Below are positions 34,501 through 43,042 of a stretch of DNA of 64,000 nt, piece by piece. The stretch is from Bosea vestrisii (lineage in GTDB: Bacteria; Pseudomonadota; Alphaproteobacteria; Rhizobiales; Beijerinckiaceae): positions 2,852,001 through 2,916,000 of the forward strand of contig NZ_CP126307.1 of assembly GCF_030144325.1 (NCBI RefSeq), written 5' to 3'. Each line of letters starts with the position of its first letter. Within the stretch, counting starts at the first letter, position 1. A program made the translations under genes and the position numbers. Under the pieces are notes generated by a model. That model was not told the DNA's origin, did not search any database, and saw nothing but the letters and a program-made list of their open reading frames with translations.

Positions 34501-34704
34501 ATGAACGAGCCTGATCTCCCTTCCAATGCGACGGCGGCCGAGCAGATCGCTTTTCTCCGCGCTGCAGCGGCAAGGTGCCGTCGCCTGGCCAGCGCCACCG
34601 CCGATTTAGATTTGACCGGCACCTTGCTGGCGATGGCAATGGACTACGACACAAAGCTTCAGGCGCTCATCCATTCTTCGGAGGCAGCCCGGGACGAGCC
34701 TTGA
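34501..34704 (+). CDS. Small helical hypothetical protein (67 aa)
   Basis: MNEPDLPSNATAAEQIAFLR opens an all-helical protein (AAARCRRLASATADLDL, LLAMAMDYDTKLQAL). Small proteins with this LR..A..CR.LA pattern are common and uncharacterised in Hyphomicrobiales. The perfect EcfG-type promoter at 34453 makes it a likely general-stress gene. It stands 200 bases upstream of the HWE kinase on the same strand. Confidence 0.65.
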   Translation: MNEPDLPSNATAAEQIAFLRAAAARCRRLASATADLDLTGTLLAMAMDYDTKLQALIHSSEAARDEP

Positions 34705-34918
34705 GGATGCGAGGCCGCCGCATATCGGCCCGCCAGATGCCGCTCTCGACCCTTTGCTGACATCTGCACGGCAACTCCGGGCAGCCCAATACCATCGGGA
34801 GCCAAGCAACCGGGACCGATGCCGACGTTGGCGAGCGCCCTTTTATGACATAGTGGAGGGCGCACATATCCGATAGTGAGGACAGTCTTCCTGATCCATC
34901 CCCGTAGGAACTCCCCTC

Positions 34919-35914
34919 GTGCCCGCATCTAACCCGAACGCGTGGAGCGCGACAGCGCTGCGTCGAGCCATCAGCGCCGCGGGCGTTGCCCTGTGGTCGT
35001 GGAACGTCGAGACCGACGCGTTCGCTATGGACGACCGCGGTTTCGAGCTTTGGGCCTTGGATTGGCGCGACAGCGTCAAGTTCGAGGACCTGTCGGCACG
35101 CATCCACCCGGCCGACCGGGATCGGGTCAGGGCGGCGTTCACGGCGACCCGCGCCATCGTCGGCGCTTACGAGATCGATTTCCGCTTGATCATCGGCGAT
35201 GACATCCGCTGGGTCTCGGCCCGCGGCATCGGGGACGACGGCGTGGCGCAGGAAAACCTCGCCTACGGCATTTTCCTTGACGTGACCGGGCGCAAGCAGG
35301 CTGAGGAAGGCCATGAACTCCTCGCCGGCGAGATGAGCCATCGAGTCAAGAACCTGCTGGCTATCGCCTCGGGGCTAACGCAGATCTCTTCCCGATCGAC
35401 GACAACGGCCAAGGAGATGGCCGTAGAGCTGACCGCTCGGCTGACGTCGCTGGGTCGTGCCCACGACCTGGTTCGTCCGCTCCCAGGTCACCAGGGCAAG
35501 GCCGCGCTGCTGGGTGACCTCCTATCAATCCTGCTCTCGCCCTACGAGGACACGGGCGCCTTCAGCGGGCGCATCCGCGTTGCGGTGCCTCGCATGGGCG
35601 TCGGCGAGGGGGCGGCTACAACGCTCGCCCTTGTCATGCATGAGCTCGCGACCAACTCTCTCAAGTACGGGGCACTGTCGGCCGAGGCCGGAACGCTCGA
35701 TATCTCGGGCAGCTCCGAGGGCGACGATATCAGGATCGTGTGGGCTGAGCGCGGTGGACCGCGGGTCCAAAAGGGAACCGGCGGCACAGGCTACGGCAGC
35801 CGCTTGGTAGAGCGCGGCGTCTCAGGCCAGCTTGGTGGCTCAATCGAATACGACTGGGCAGAGGAAGGCTTAATAGCGACCCTGCGGCTCAAGGCCGGCA
35901 AGCTGGCGGCTTAA
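34919..35914 (+). CDS. PAS-domain HWE-family sensor histidine kinase
   Basis: A 331-residue soluble kinase. PAS domain at ~10-125 (ending DVTGRKQAEEGHELL), then the HWE phospho-acceptor block EMSHRVKNLLAIASGLTQIS (His at ~140), the ATPase N-box MHELATNSLKYGAL and the diagnostic W-x-E (IVWAERGG), with GYGSRLVERGV after. HWE kinases feed light, redox or stress signals, often into the PhyR-NepR-EcfG general stress cascade of alphaproteobacteria. It has no membrane segment. GTG 34919 follows TAGGAACTCCCC, a weak ribosome site. Its end overlaps the convergent receiver gene by four bases. Confidence 0.9.
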   Translation: MPASNPNAWSATALRRAISAAGVALWSWNVETDAFAMDDRGFELWALDWRDSVKFEDLSARIHPADRDRVRAAFTATRAIVGAYEIDFRLIIGDDIRWVSARGIGDDGVAQENLAYGIFLDVTGRKQAEEGHELLAGEMSHRVKNLLAIASGLTQISSRSTTTAKEMAVELTARLTSLGRAHDLVRPLPGHQGKAALLGDLLSILLSPYEDTGAFSGRIRVAVPRMGVGEGAATTLALVMHELATNSLKYGALSAEAGTLDISGSSEGDDIRIVWAERGGPRVQKGTGGTGYGSRLVERGVSGQLGGSIEYDWAEEGLIATLRLKAGKLAA

Positions 35915-36264
35915 TCGACCTCGGCCAAGACTCTTAAGAGGTCGTCTTCGGCGTAGGGCTTCCTGAGAAACACGGTCTTTTCCGGCATGTCGGCTACAAG
36001 CGGCGAGACGCGCCCCGATGCCAGGATCAGGACCGCCGGAGGCCACCGCTGGCGAACTGCATGGATGAGCTTCAGGCCGTTCATCGATCCTGGCATCTCG
36101 ATATCCGAGAACACAACGCGTATCTCCGGCCGGGTTTCCAGCAGGGTGATTGCCTCATCGGCGTTGGAAGCCTCGATGACGACATATCCGGCGTCCTCGA
36201 TGACGGCTGCCGTACTCATCCGGATGATGAGCTCGTCTTCGACGACAAGGACAGTCTTTGTCAT
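35911..36264 (-). CDS. Single-domain response regulator (CheY-like receiver)
   Basis: A 117-residue receiver from ATG 36264 (MTKTVLVVEDELIIRMSTAA). Acidic pocket D10/E11, phospho-acceptor D54 (VFSDIEMPG), Ser83 and Lys102 (LRKPY) are all in place; no output domain. It belongs to the FixJ/Sma0114-like receivers that pair with HWE kinases. Convergent with the HWE kinase gene, overlapping stop to stop (TAA/TTA), so the two are probably partners even though not in one operon. Confidence 0.9.
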   Translation of the reverse strand: MTKTVLVVEDELIIRMSTAAVIEDAGYVVIEASNADEAITLLETRPEIRVVFSDIEMPGSMNGLKLIHAVRQRWPPAVLILASGRVSPLVADMPEKTVFLRKPYAEDDLLRVLAEVD

Positions 36265-36394
36265 GCGCGCTTTCGTTAGCCTAACAACGAAGAACTGCCG
36301 CCAAATCGAATGGTTGCCGACCGATGGAAATAAAACGGGCGGTAATGCCCGCATTGCGTTGGTGACCCGATGAGAGCCGCCACTCTAGCGAGAA

Positions 36395-36640
36395 TTAGAG
36401 GCGCACCTTAAGTCCAAAATCGCGATGTGATGCCGAACTCTCAGCGATAATTGTTTCATGATTATCAGCGAGCACGCAAAACCGCCTCGTGAGGGAGGTC
36501 GCAATTCTTAGAAGATCCAATTGGCCATCGATTAAGACCGCTTGCAGGTCATGATTGTCATCGCCGCCGCCACGTTCGGGGAGCTGCTTTTCGATCTCTC
36601 GATAGATCGCTTCGGCGAGCCGCTCGCAATCGCACGACAT
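36395..36640 (-). CDS. Small hypothetical protein (81 aa)
   Basis: ATG 36640 opens MSCDCERLAEAIYREIEKQL. The N-terminal half is an acidic helix, the C-terminal half mixed (DGQLDLLRIATSLTRRFCVL). Composition is protein-like but no family is recognised and no ribosome site is obvious. It lies downstream of, and on the same strand as, the possible regulatory genes at 36951-37692, with ~310 empty bases between. Confidence 0.45.
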   Translation of the reverse strand: MSCDCERLAEAIYREIEKQLPERGGGDDNHDLQAVLIDGQLDLLRIATSLTRRFCVLADNHETIIAESSASHRDFGLKVRL

Positions 36641-36950
36641 GCGTAATCCGGTCCTTCGATTTCTGCCTTTTCAACAGATGGGATCGGAATTTTTGAATGA
36701 AAGTCCCTGGGGCGCATGCGCAGGAAACCGTACTGGCGATACGCTTTCCGGCTCCTCCAGCGTACCGCTATGCGGTTGCCGAACCGCCCCGAGGACCTTC
36801 GCGCCGAACTGCCGATGATTGACGAAAACTGTGTCGCGCCGAACTCAGCCTCACCGATCGCGCGGCTCAGACGGCGCGGCGCAAGGCCATCCATCTTGAA
36901 CTGCATTCCGAAACGGCGCAGCACGTCAGCGGTGGCCTTTGCGCCGAATC
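36641..36950. other. Stretch without a convincing gene
   Basis: Open frames exist on both strands (plus 36716, minus 36924) but neither has a recognisable motif; codon composition looks like antisense shadow or decayed coding sequence. Confidence 0.35.
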
Positions 36951-37238
36951 TCAGCCGTCGTTTGACGAGTTTAGTTCATCTGGCCCGAGGCCCTCGTCTG
37001 CCGGGGCCGGCAATGCCTTGCGGAGAACAGCGTTGATGCGGTCCTGCCAGCCAGGGCCACCGTCTTGGAAGTGGGCGAGCACCTCGCTATCGATCCGAAG
37101 CGTGACCACTTCCTTGGCGCCAGGCACGACAGCGCGCTTTGAGACTGGCGCGGGCGTCACTGGAGCCGGAGCCTTGAACAAGGCCTCCGCGCTTTCGCGC
37201 GCACTGGTGGGGCGGCGGGTCGTTCGATCGTTGTTCAT
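36951..37238 (-). CDS. BrnA-like antitoxin/ribbon-helix-helix protein without partner
   Basis: A 95-residue protein whose central segment KEVVTLRIDSEVLAHFQDGG and WQDRINAVLRKAL matches the C-terminal dimerisation/DNA-binding region of BrnA antitoxins (V-x-L-R-x-D-x-x-V...F...G.GWQ.RINAVLR). The N-terminus is disordered. The cognate BrnT RNase toxin, normally the adjacent upstream gene, is missing, so this is an orphan or serves another role. It follows the XRE gene at 37261 by 22 bases, so the two are likely co-transcribed and under its operator. Confidence 0.72.
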   Translation of the reverse strand: MNNDRTTRRPTSARESAEALFKAPAPVTPAPVSKRAVVPGAKEVVTLRIDSEVLAHFQDGGPGWQDRINAVLRKALPAPADEGLGPDELNSSNDG

Positions 37239-37260
37239 TCAATCCTCATGAGAACCTGGT

Positions 37261-37692
37261 TCACTTCCGGGCGCGCCCCTTGTCGCGCGCCTTCTCCACC
37301 ATTGCTGGTTCGCCCGTGAGCGCGCCGCGTCGCTCGGCCTTTTCCTGCTTGGTCGCGTCCATGCCTGTCATAGCGTCGTCCGCTGCACTTGCAGCTTGCG
37401 AGCGAGCCTCGACGGCCTGGGCTTCCACATGAGCTGGCGACGCCCTTGGACCATCCGTACGCTTCGCTAGCCTGACGCCTGGCTGGCCATGGTTTAGAAA
37501 CTCTACGCCGGCCGCCTCTAGCGAGGTCTGCACGCGTTTAATCGTATCCAGCCCACTGGTCAGCGTTTCCGCACCCTTCCACTCCATCTTGCGGATCGTC
37601 GTCACAGCGACGCCAGAGCGCTCGGCGAGGTCGGCCTGCTCCACCCCGACCAGAGCGCGCGCCGCCTTAAGCTGATGTCCGGTCGTAAGCAC
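37261..37692 (-). CDS. XRE-type helix-turn-helix repressor (143 aa)
   Basis: Residues ~5-70 form an XRE helix-turn-helix (GHQLKAARALVGVEQADLAE, RSGVAVTTIRKME) followed by a strand-helix element seen in short Cro-like regulators (GVEFLNHGQPGVRLAKR). The last ~65 residues are low complexity and charged. Two near-identical 19-bp palindromes lie just upstream at 37716 and 37761, a likely autoregulatory operator pair. A repressor C-terminal fragment on the other strand begins beyond them, recalling the divergent cro/cI layout of temperate phages (inference). Confidence 0.85.
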   Translation of the reverse strand: MLTTGHQLKAARALVGVEQADLAERSGVAVTTIRKMEWKGAETLTSGLDTIKRVQTSLEAAGVEFLNHGQPGVRLAKRTDGPRASPAHVEAQAVEARSQAASAADDAMTGMDATKQEKAERRGALTGEPAMVEKARDKGRARK

Positions 37693-37715
37693 TTGAACTC
37701 CCCCACAATTCCAAT

Positions 37716-37779
37716 AGTGATTATAATAATCACTTTACGCTTGACTGAAGTGCAAGCATGAGTGATGATAAAAATCACA
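37716..37779. promoter_or_regulatory. Pair of 19-bp palindromic operators
   Basis: Operator 1, AGTGATTAT-A-ATAATCACT (37716-37734), is a perfect inverted repeat. Operator 2, 37761-37779, matches it at 16 of 19 positions. Centres are 45 bp apart. Both lie between the XRE start at 37692 and the plus-strand repressor fragment. Confidence 0.75.
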
Positions 37780-37821
37780 GAAGGCATGCCTAGCAGGTTA
37801 ATAATGCTCCTCGCAACCCTC

Positions 37822-38051
37822 TCTTCCGATCGCATCGGCGAAGGGCTCTATCTAATCGACGTCATGCGAGCTGCAGTGGTTCACCGCTGCCAGCCCGCCG
37901 GAAACGGCACGCTCTGGCTGCTGAGCGACAACAAGGCCTACAGCACCCACACAGTCACCCGCGAACAGTGGCCGAAAGCGTCCTCGCCAAGCTGGTCGCT
38001 GGCGTGAAGGTCCGTGACGAGGACAGCCTGCGAGCGCTTTCGCGCCAGTAA
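37822..38051 (+). pseudogene. C-terminal fragment of an S24/LexA-like phage repressor, frameshifted
   Basis: The frame SDRIGEGLYLIDVMRAAVVH, CQPAGNGTLWLLSDNKAYST matches the end of Peptidase_S24-type repressors (GLY.I, VHR/VKR.., G.L.L.SDN.AY). A shift near 37975 is needed to continue VLAKLVAGVKVRDEDSLRAL to the stop at 38049. The DNA-binding half, the catalytic Ser and the catalytic Lys (His here, VVHRC) are missing. It ends abruptly against an SbcD-like fragment. Confidence 0.5.
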
Positions 38052-38062
38052 CCGACACGCCA

Positions 38063-38423
38063 TCAACATCGCTGGAGAAGACCAATGCCGAACATCACCG
38101 TTCCGGCAGCCGCTATCGGCTTGCCTGCTCGTGTACCAAAGGTGAGGATGCCGGCGTCATGCAGTCGACGGAGCTGCGCGGCGATGAAGCCGGCGGTCTT
38201 CATGGAGGTCTGGTCGCCGTCGTAGAGGTCGGCCGAAATCAGGAGTGCGTCGACCTTTTCGTGCAGGCAGAGATCGACGGTTGCGACAAATGCCTTTCGC
38301 GTGGCGTTCGCGACCAGATCCGCGAGCTCCGGGCTTCGCAGCGCCAACGACCTGAGCAGGCATCGATATGCAGGTCCGCGCAATGAACGAAGCGAAAGCT
38401 GGAAATGACCTTCGGGCTCCCAT
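38063..38423 (-). pseudogene. SbcD/metallophosphoesterase-type DNA repair exonuclease, N-terminal fragment
   Basis: In two frames the minus strand encodes FIARTCIS-type start sequence, then SLALRSPELADLVANATRKA, FVATVDLCLHEKVDALLISA and DLYDGDQTSMKTAGFIAAQL RRLHDAGI. This is the beginning of the DNA-repair metallophosphoesterase family (DLH...GDLYDGDQTSMKTA). Here GDLYD reads ADLYD, a metal-binding Asp-region change. After DAGILTFGTRAG (about 38120) family similarity stops, roughly where the GNHD motif should come, so most of the enzyme is gone. Confidence 0.6.
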
Positions 38424-38611
38424 CCCCTCAGGATTTTTGTGGACCGAACATTACGCGAAGGCAAATCCCGCCGGTAGGAACGGCCGGGAATTGTCCGCTG
38501 CTAATTCCGGTTTCGAACCCCTTCAGCGCGCTGTTTCACCCAGCTGGAGCGCGTGGGGTCGGCACGTTCTTACTGGGAAGCGACCTCCTTGACTCCAGGC
38601 GGCCAATGATA

Positions 38612-38626
38612 GAACATATCAGGAAC
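38612..38626 (+). promoter_or_regulatory. Alphaproteobacterial LexA (SOS) box
   Basis: GAAC (38612-38615), 7 bases, GAAC (38623-38626), the direct-repeat LexA site of alphaproteobacteria, 37 bases before the imuA start. Confidence 0.72.
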
Positions 38627-38663
38627 ATGCTGATCAACCTACGCCCGGAGGTCAAGTACGAAC

Positions 38664-39415
38664 GTGCGGCCGGAGCCCGCCATCGAGTCATTGCGCGCGC
38701 AGATCGAGAAGATCGAAGGCCGAAGCCGGCGCGTGAAGTCGGTTCTTCCGTTCGGAATTGCCGCGCTCGACGCGCGACTCCCCGGCGGCGGCCTCGCGCG
38801 TGGCGCGCTGCACGAGGTGGCCGGTGGCGGTAATGGCGCAATCGATGGCGCCGCCGCCGCGCTCTTCAGCGCAGGCGTCGCCGCCCGCACCAAGGGCAAG
38901 ATCCTCTGGTGCATACGCGGCCTGACCTCTTTGCTCCCGCAATCGCCCAGGCGGGGCTGGCGGCCGGCCGGGTGATCTATGTCGAGGCCGGGGACGACAA
39001 GACCGTGCTCGCCTGCATGGAAGAAGGCCTGCGGCACGGCGGGCTCGGAGCAGTCCTCGGTGAGGTGGCCCGGCTTTCCATGACGGCTTCGCGCCGCCTG
39101 CAACTGGCTGCGGAGGGCGGCGGCTCGATCGGAATCGCGTTGCGGCGTTGGCGACGGCAGACGGAGGCGATCGATTTCGGACAGCCGACGGCGGCCATGA
39201 CCCGCTGGCGCATCTCGCTGCTCCCATCGACGCCGCTGCCCGTCCCGGGCCTCGGACGCCACCGGTGGCTGGTCGAACTGATCCGCGCGCGTGCCGGCGA
39301 AAGTGCAGATTTCGAGTTGGAGGCGTGTGATGACACGGGTCGTCTCGCTGTCCCTGCCGAGCTGGTCCACCGACCGGCTGCGGCGGAAGGCTGGCGACGC
39401 GGCGCCTCCGCCTGA
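38664..39415 (+). pseudogene. imuA: ImuA (SulA/RecA-like) translesion-synthesis protein, one frameshift
   Basis: GTG 38664 gives MRPEPAIESLRAQIEKIEG-type start, then LPFGIAALDARLPGGGLARG and ALHEVAGGG, the RecA-like core of ImuA. After KGKILWCI near 38912 the frame changes; the next frame continues RPDLFAPAIAQAGLAAGRVI, YVEAGDDKTVLACMEEGLRH and GGLGAVLGEV. ImuA links LexA-controlled mutagenesis to the polymerases ImuB and DnaE2. A single-base indel breaks it. A perfect LexA box lies upstream, and its 3' end overlaps imuB by ~86 bases. Confidence 0.82.
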
Positions 39416-40846
39416 GGCGCCGCTCGTCCTGATAGGCCGCGATGGGAACAGGCGGGTGGTGCTGGCGGCGGACGCCGCCGCTCTAGCCGCCGGCCTGCGG
39501 CCAGGCATGCCCGTCACGAAAGCGCAGGTGCTGGTGCCGGGCCTGATCGTCCAGGACGCCGATCCGTCAGCCGACGCGGAGGCGCTCGATAGGCTCGCCA
39601 TCTGGCTCCTGCGTTTTGCTCCCATCGTTGCACCAGATCCTCCGGACGGGATCGTCATCGACTCGACCGGCGCCGACCATCTCCACGGCGGCGAGACGGC
39701 GATGCTGGACGGGCTGATCGGACGCCTCGCCATGTCCGGCGTCACGGCCCGCGCAGCGATCGCCGACAGCTGGGGCGCGGCGCACGCACTCGCCCGATAC
39801 GCCGCTCGACCGACGATCATCGCGCCGCCCGGACATGGCCAATCCATCCTCGAATCCTTTCCGCTGAGCGCTCTTCGGATCGCCGCATCGATCGCTGACG
39901 GGCTGCGAACGCTCGGCTTCGAGCGGATCGGCGATCTCCTGGCGCTGCCGCGTGCGCCACTGACGCTGCGCTTCGGGCCCGAGATCGGCCGCCGGATCGA
40001 CCAGGCGCTTGGCGATACCGCCGAACCGATCGAGCCGATCCGGCCGGCCGATCTCATCGAGGTTCGTCGAGCCTTCGCAGAGCCGATCGGCGCGCCCGAG
40101 ACTATCGCGCGCTATATCGGCAAGCTGGTGGTCCAGCTCTGTGAGCTGCTGGAAGAACGGGGGCTCGGCGCCCGCCGCCTCGATCTCATCTGCCACCGCG
40201 TCGACAATCGGTCCCAGGCGGTTCGCATTGGCACAGCGACGCCGGTTCGCGACGTCAAACGGCTGACGCGGCTTCTCTGCGACAAGCTCGAGACGATCTC
40301 GCCCGGCTTCGGCATCGAGGTGGTGACGCTCTGCGCCACGCTCGCCGAACCGCTCGAGCACAAGCAGACCGTCAGCTCGCTTGTCGAGGAAGGCGCACCT
40401 GACGTCTCTGACCTGATCGACACGCTGATGAACCGCGTCGGTGAGCGCGCGATCTATCGCCTCGCCCCGGTCGCGAGCGATGTGCCCGAGCGCTCGGTCT
40501 GCCGCATTCCAGCGACGGCGGCCGATACGGGGGCGAGCTGGCCCGGCCACTGGCCGCGGCCATCCCGCCTGCTGGCCCACCCCGAGCCAGTCGAGACCGT
40601 AGCGCTTCTGCCCGATCACCCGCCGGTGTCCTTCACCTGGCGCGGTGTGCGCCGGCGCGTAAAGCCGACGGTCCCGAACGCGTCTTTGGCGAATGGTGGA
40701 AGCGCGATGCCGAGCTGGTCGCCGTACGTGACTACTTCCGCGTCGAGGACGACGCCGGCGAGCGCTACTGGCTCTACCGCGCGGGTGACGGCGAGGACGC
40801 CGCCACTGGCTCGCATCGCTGGTTTCTGCATGGGGTGTTTGGATGA
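39330..40846 (+). pseudogene. imuB: ImuB, Y-family polymerase-like protein, C-terminal frameshift
   Basis: From ATG 39330 (MTRVVSLSLPSWSTDRLRRK) about 440 residues follow the ImuB pattern: DNA polymerase Y palm/fingers (RVVLAADAAALAAGLRPGMP, GIVIDSTGADHLHGG), helix-hairpin-helix region (GFERIGDLLALPR) and little finger. As in other ImuB proteins, the catalytic acidic residues are not all retained, so it is a structural hub. Near 40660 the frame changes; the correct tail continues PERVFGEWWKRDAELVAVRD, YWLYRAGDGED and ends FLHGVFG at 40846, overlapping dnaE2 (ATGA). As read, the last ~60 residues, which bind the clamp and partners, are replaced. Confidence 0.82.
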
Positions 40847-41860
40847 GCGGGCCCCGCTATGCCGAGCTCCAGGTCACCTCGCATTTCAGCTTCCTGCGAG
40901 GCGCCTCTTCTTGCGAGGAGCTCTTCTCCCAGGCCGCGCTCGCTGGGATCGAGGCGCTCGCCGTCGTCGATCGCAACTCGTTGGCCGGGATCGTCCGAGC
41001 CCATGAGGCCGCCAAGAGCACGGGCGTGCGCCTCGTCGTCGGCTGCCGGCTCGACCTTGCCGATGGCACCTCAGTGCTCGTCTACCCGACCGACCGGCCG
41101 TCCTATTCGCGCCTGTGCCGGCTGCTCTCGCTCGGGAAGCAGCGCGCCGGCAAGGCCAAGTGCCATCTCGAGTGGCCGGATCTCGTTGCCTACGGTGAAG
41201 GCCTCGTCGTGGTCCTCGTCCCAGGCTTGGCGGACGACGAGTGCGCCTTCCGTCTGCGGCGCCTGCGTGACGCCTTCGGCGATCGCGCCTATCTGGCGCT
41301 GACGCTGCGCCGCCGGCCGAACGACCAGCTCCGGCTTCACGAGCTGTCGAACCTGGCCGCGCAGATGCGCGTGGCGACCGCGGTGACGAACGATGTGCTG
41401 TTTCACGAGCCGGGCCGCCGGATCCTGCAAGACGTGGTGACCTGCATCCGCCACAACGTCACCATCGACGCCCTCGGCGATCGTCGCGAGCGCCATGCCG
41501 ATCGCTACATCAAGCCACCGAGGAGATGCATCGGCTGTTCAGCCGATATCCCGAGGCGCTCGCCAGAACGCTGCAGATCGCCGATCGGTGTCGCTTCAGT
41601 CTCGACGAGCTCGCCTACCAATATCCCGAGGAGCGTGACGATCCAGCGCTCACCCCGCAGGAGACGCTGGCGAAGCTCACCTGGGAGGGCGCCGCTCAGC
41701 GCTATCCGGAAGGCGTGCCCGATAGCGTGCGAGCGACCATCAACCACGAATTGGCGCTGATCGAGAAGCTCGGCTACGCCCCTTGCTTCCTGACGGTGAA
41801 CGCGACCGTCCACTTTGCCCGATCGAAGGATATTCTTTGCCAGGGCCGCGGTTCGGCCGC
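40843..41860 (+). pseudogene. dnaE2: DnaE2 (ImuC) error-prone polymerase, N-terminal ~340 residues only
   Basis: ATG 40843 overlaps the imuB stop. The PHP domain is clear (YAELQVTSHFSFLRGASSCE, ALAVVDRNSLAGIVRAHEAA). A one-base change near 41515 shifts the frame; family sequence continues EEMHRLFSRYPEALARTLQI, FSLDELAYQYPEE and HFARSKDILCQGRGSAA, where it stops matching at ~41860. DnaE2 is normally ~1080 residues; the polymerase palm with its catalytic aspartates comes after this point and is absent. The cassette therefore cannot support translesion synthesis unless an intact copy exists elsewhere. Confidence 0.82.
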
Positions 41861-42323
41861 CACCCGAACAAGCGGTCGTCATTTGGAGCGCTGCCTGGAC
41901 AAAACCATGTCTCGGCGGCGCACAGGACACCTGGGGCGGCGATCTCCGAGAGCGCGGTGGAAGGCCCCGGTGCAGCAGCGTAGGCCTGCCGGGTGGAGAC
42001 GAAGCCGGTGATCATATGGCGGCGCCGCTGCCGATGCGTGAGGGACGCCAACTTCTCCGTTATCTGACCGTATCACGATCGCTCCAAACGGCCTCTTCAA
42101 TGGCCTGATCCGGCCGAAGGCCGGCTGCGCCTCGATCGCCTATGACGCAACAGCGGCGTCAGACTTTCTTCCCCTGCCGGCTGCGCCGCCATTCCGCGCG
42201 AAACAAGAAAGTCCTCCTTTGCTGTCAGGCCCCTTCGGGGTGCGCCGTCGATCGCCTCCGGACTGCCGATCGCCATCGAGGCCGCAATGGTGCGGGCTCG
42301 GAACGGAAAAACGGAGATCTACA
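41861..42323. other. Junction region after truncated dnaE2
   Basis: No gene recognised. The DnaE2 similarity ends sharply at ~41860; the following ~240 bases are of unknown origin. From ~42060 the plus strand encodes LFNGLIRPKAGCASIAYDAT-type sequence leading to the DUF736 gene, perhaps the eroded end of another element gene. Confidence 0.4.
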
Positions 42324-42650
42324 ATGGCGACCATCGGCACCTTCAAGAAGACCGGCTCGAACGAGTTCACCGGCGAAATCGTCACCCTCAGCGTTCAGGC
42401 CAAGAACGTGCGCATCGTCCCGGACACCCGCGCCAGCGGCGAGAACGCTCCGAGCCACCGGGTCCTCGTCGGCCGCGCCGAGATCGGCGCCGCCTGGTCC
42501 AAGCGCTCTAACGAAGGCCGCGATTACCTCGGCCTCAAGCTCGACGATCCGAGCTTCACCGCCCCGATCTACGCCAACCTCTTCGAGGATGAGGACGGCG
42601 AGGCCTCCAGCCTCATTTGGTCCCGCCCGAACCGCCGCAACGGAGATTGA
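42324..42650 (+). CDS. DUF736 protein (first copy)
   Basis: A 108-residue protein starting MATIGTFKKTGSNEFTGEIV, with VQAKNVRIVPDTRASGENAP, SHRVLVGRAEIGAAW and LDDPSFTAPIYANLFED blocks diagnostic for DUF736. These small proteins accompany conjugative and mobilisable elements of alphaproteobacteria; the role is unknown. ATG 42324 follows GGAG. A second, diverged copy lies at 47935 in the transfer operon. Confidence 0.92.
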   Translation: MATIGTFKKTGSNEFTGEIVTLSVQAKNVRIVPDTRASGENAPSHRVLVGRAEIGAAWSKRSNEGRDYLGLKLDDPSFTAPIYANLFEDEDGEASSLIWSRPNRRNGD

Positions 42651-42792
42651 GGCGCCGAGACAAGGCCCCGCCCGGTTCGATCCGGGCGGGGCACCTTCGG
42701 CTGGCAACGTCGTGATGGAAGAAGGCCGACCGCATCGTTGGACGTTGATCACCCAAAGACCCGTTCCTGCGTCGGAGCAATATCCGATGCAC

Positions 42793-43023
42793 CTACGGGC
42801 TCTTTCGAATATGAGCCGCCCGCTCGAGCAGGATGGCTGCGTCGACGCCGAGCGCCGCTGCAATCTGCCCAAGAACTGTCACGCTGGCCGATACATCTCC
42901 TCGCTCGATCGCGCCGATATATCGCGCGCTTAGACCAGCGCGATCCGCCAGTTCCTCCTGCGTCATCTCCTTGTCATGGCGTATCCGACGCAAGTTGACC
43001 GCCATGACCTCCTTGAGGTCCAT
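42793..43023 (-). CDS. XRE-family repressor (76 aa)
   Basis: A single helix-turn-helix domain: MAVNLRRIRHDKEMTQEELA, DRAGLSARYIGAIERGDVSA, SVTVLGQIAAALGV. It is the typical small regulator at the start of this type of element. A near-perfect 33-bp palindrome lies 20 bases upstream (43043-43075) and is very probably its operator, also covering the promoter of the divergent gene at 43186. Confidence 0.9.
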   Translation of the reverse strand: MDLKEVMAVNLRRIRHDKEMTQEELADRAGLSARYIGAIERGDVSASVTVLGQIAAALGVDAAILLERAAHIRKSP

Positions 43024-43042
43024 GGCGTAACGGGAACCAGTG

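Noticed and set aside
36532..36924. 130-codon minus-strand frame suggesting a DNA-binding protein
   Set aside because: No helix-turn-helix pattern holds up, and its 3' half is antisense-like relative to the small gene at 36395.
38639..40057. 472-codon minus-strand frame over imuA/imuB
   Set aside because: Ser/Arg/Pro-rich antisense shadow; the plus strand has recognisable ImuA and ImuB sequence.
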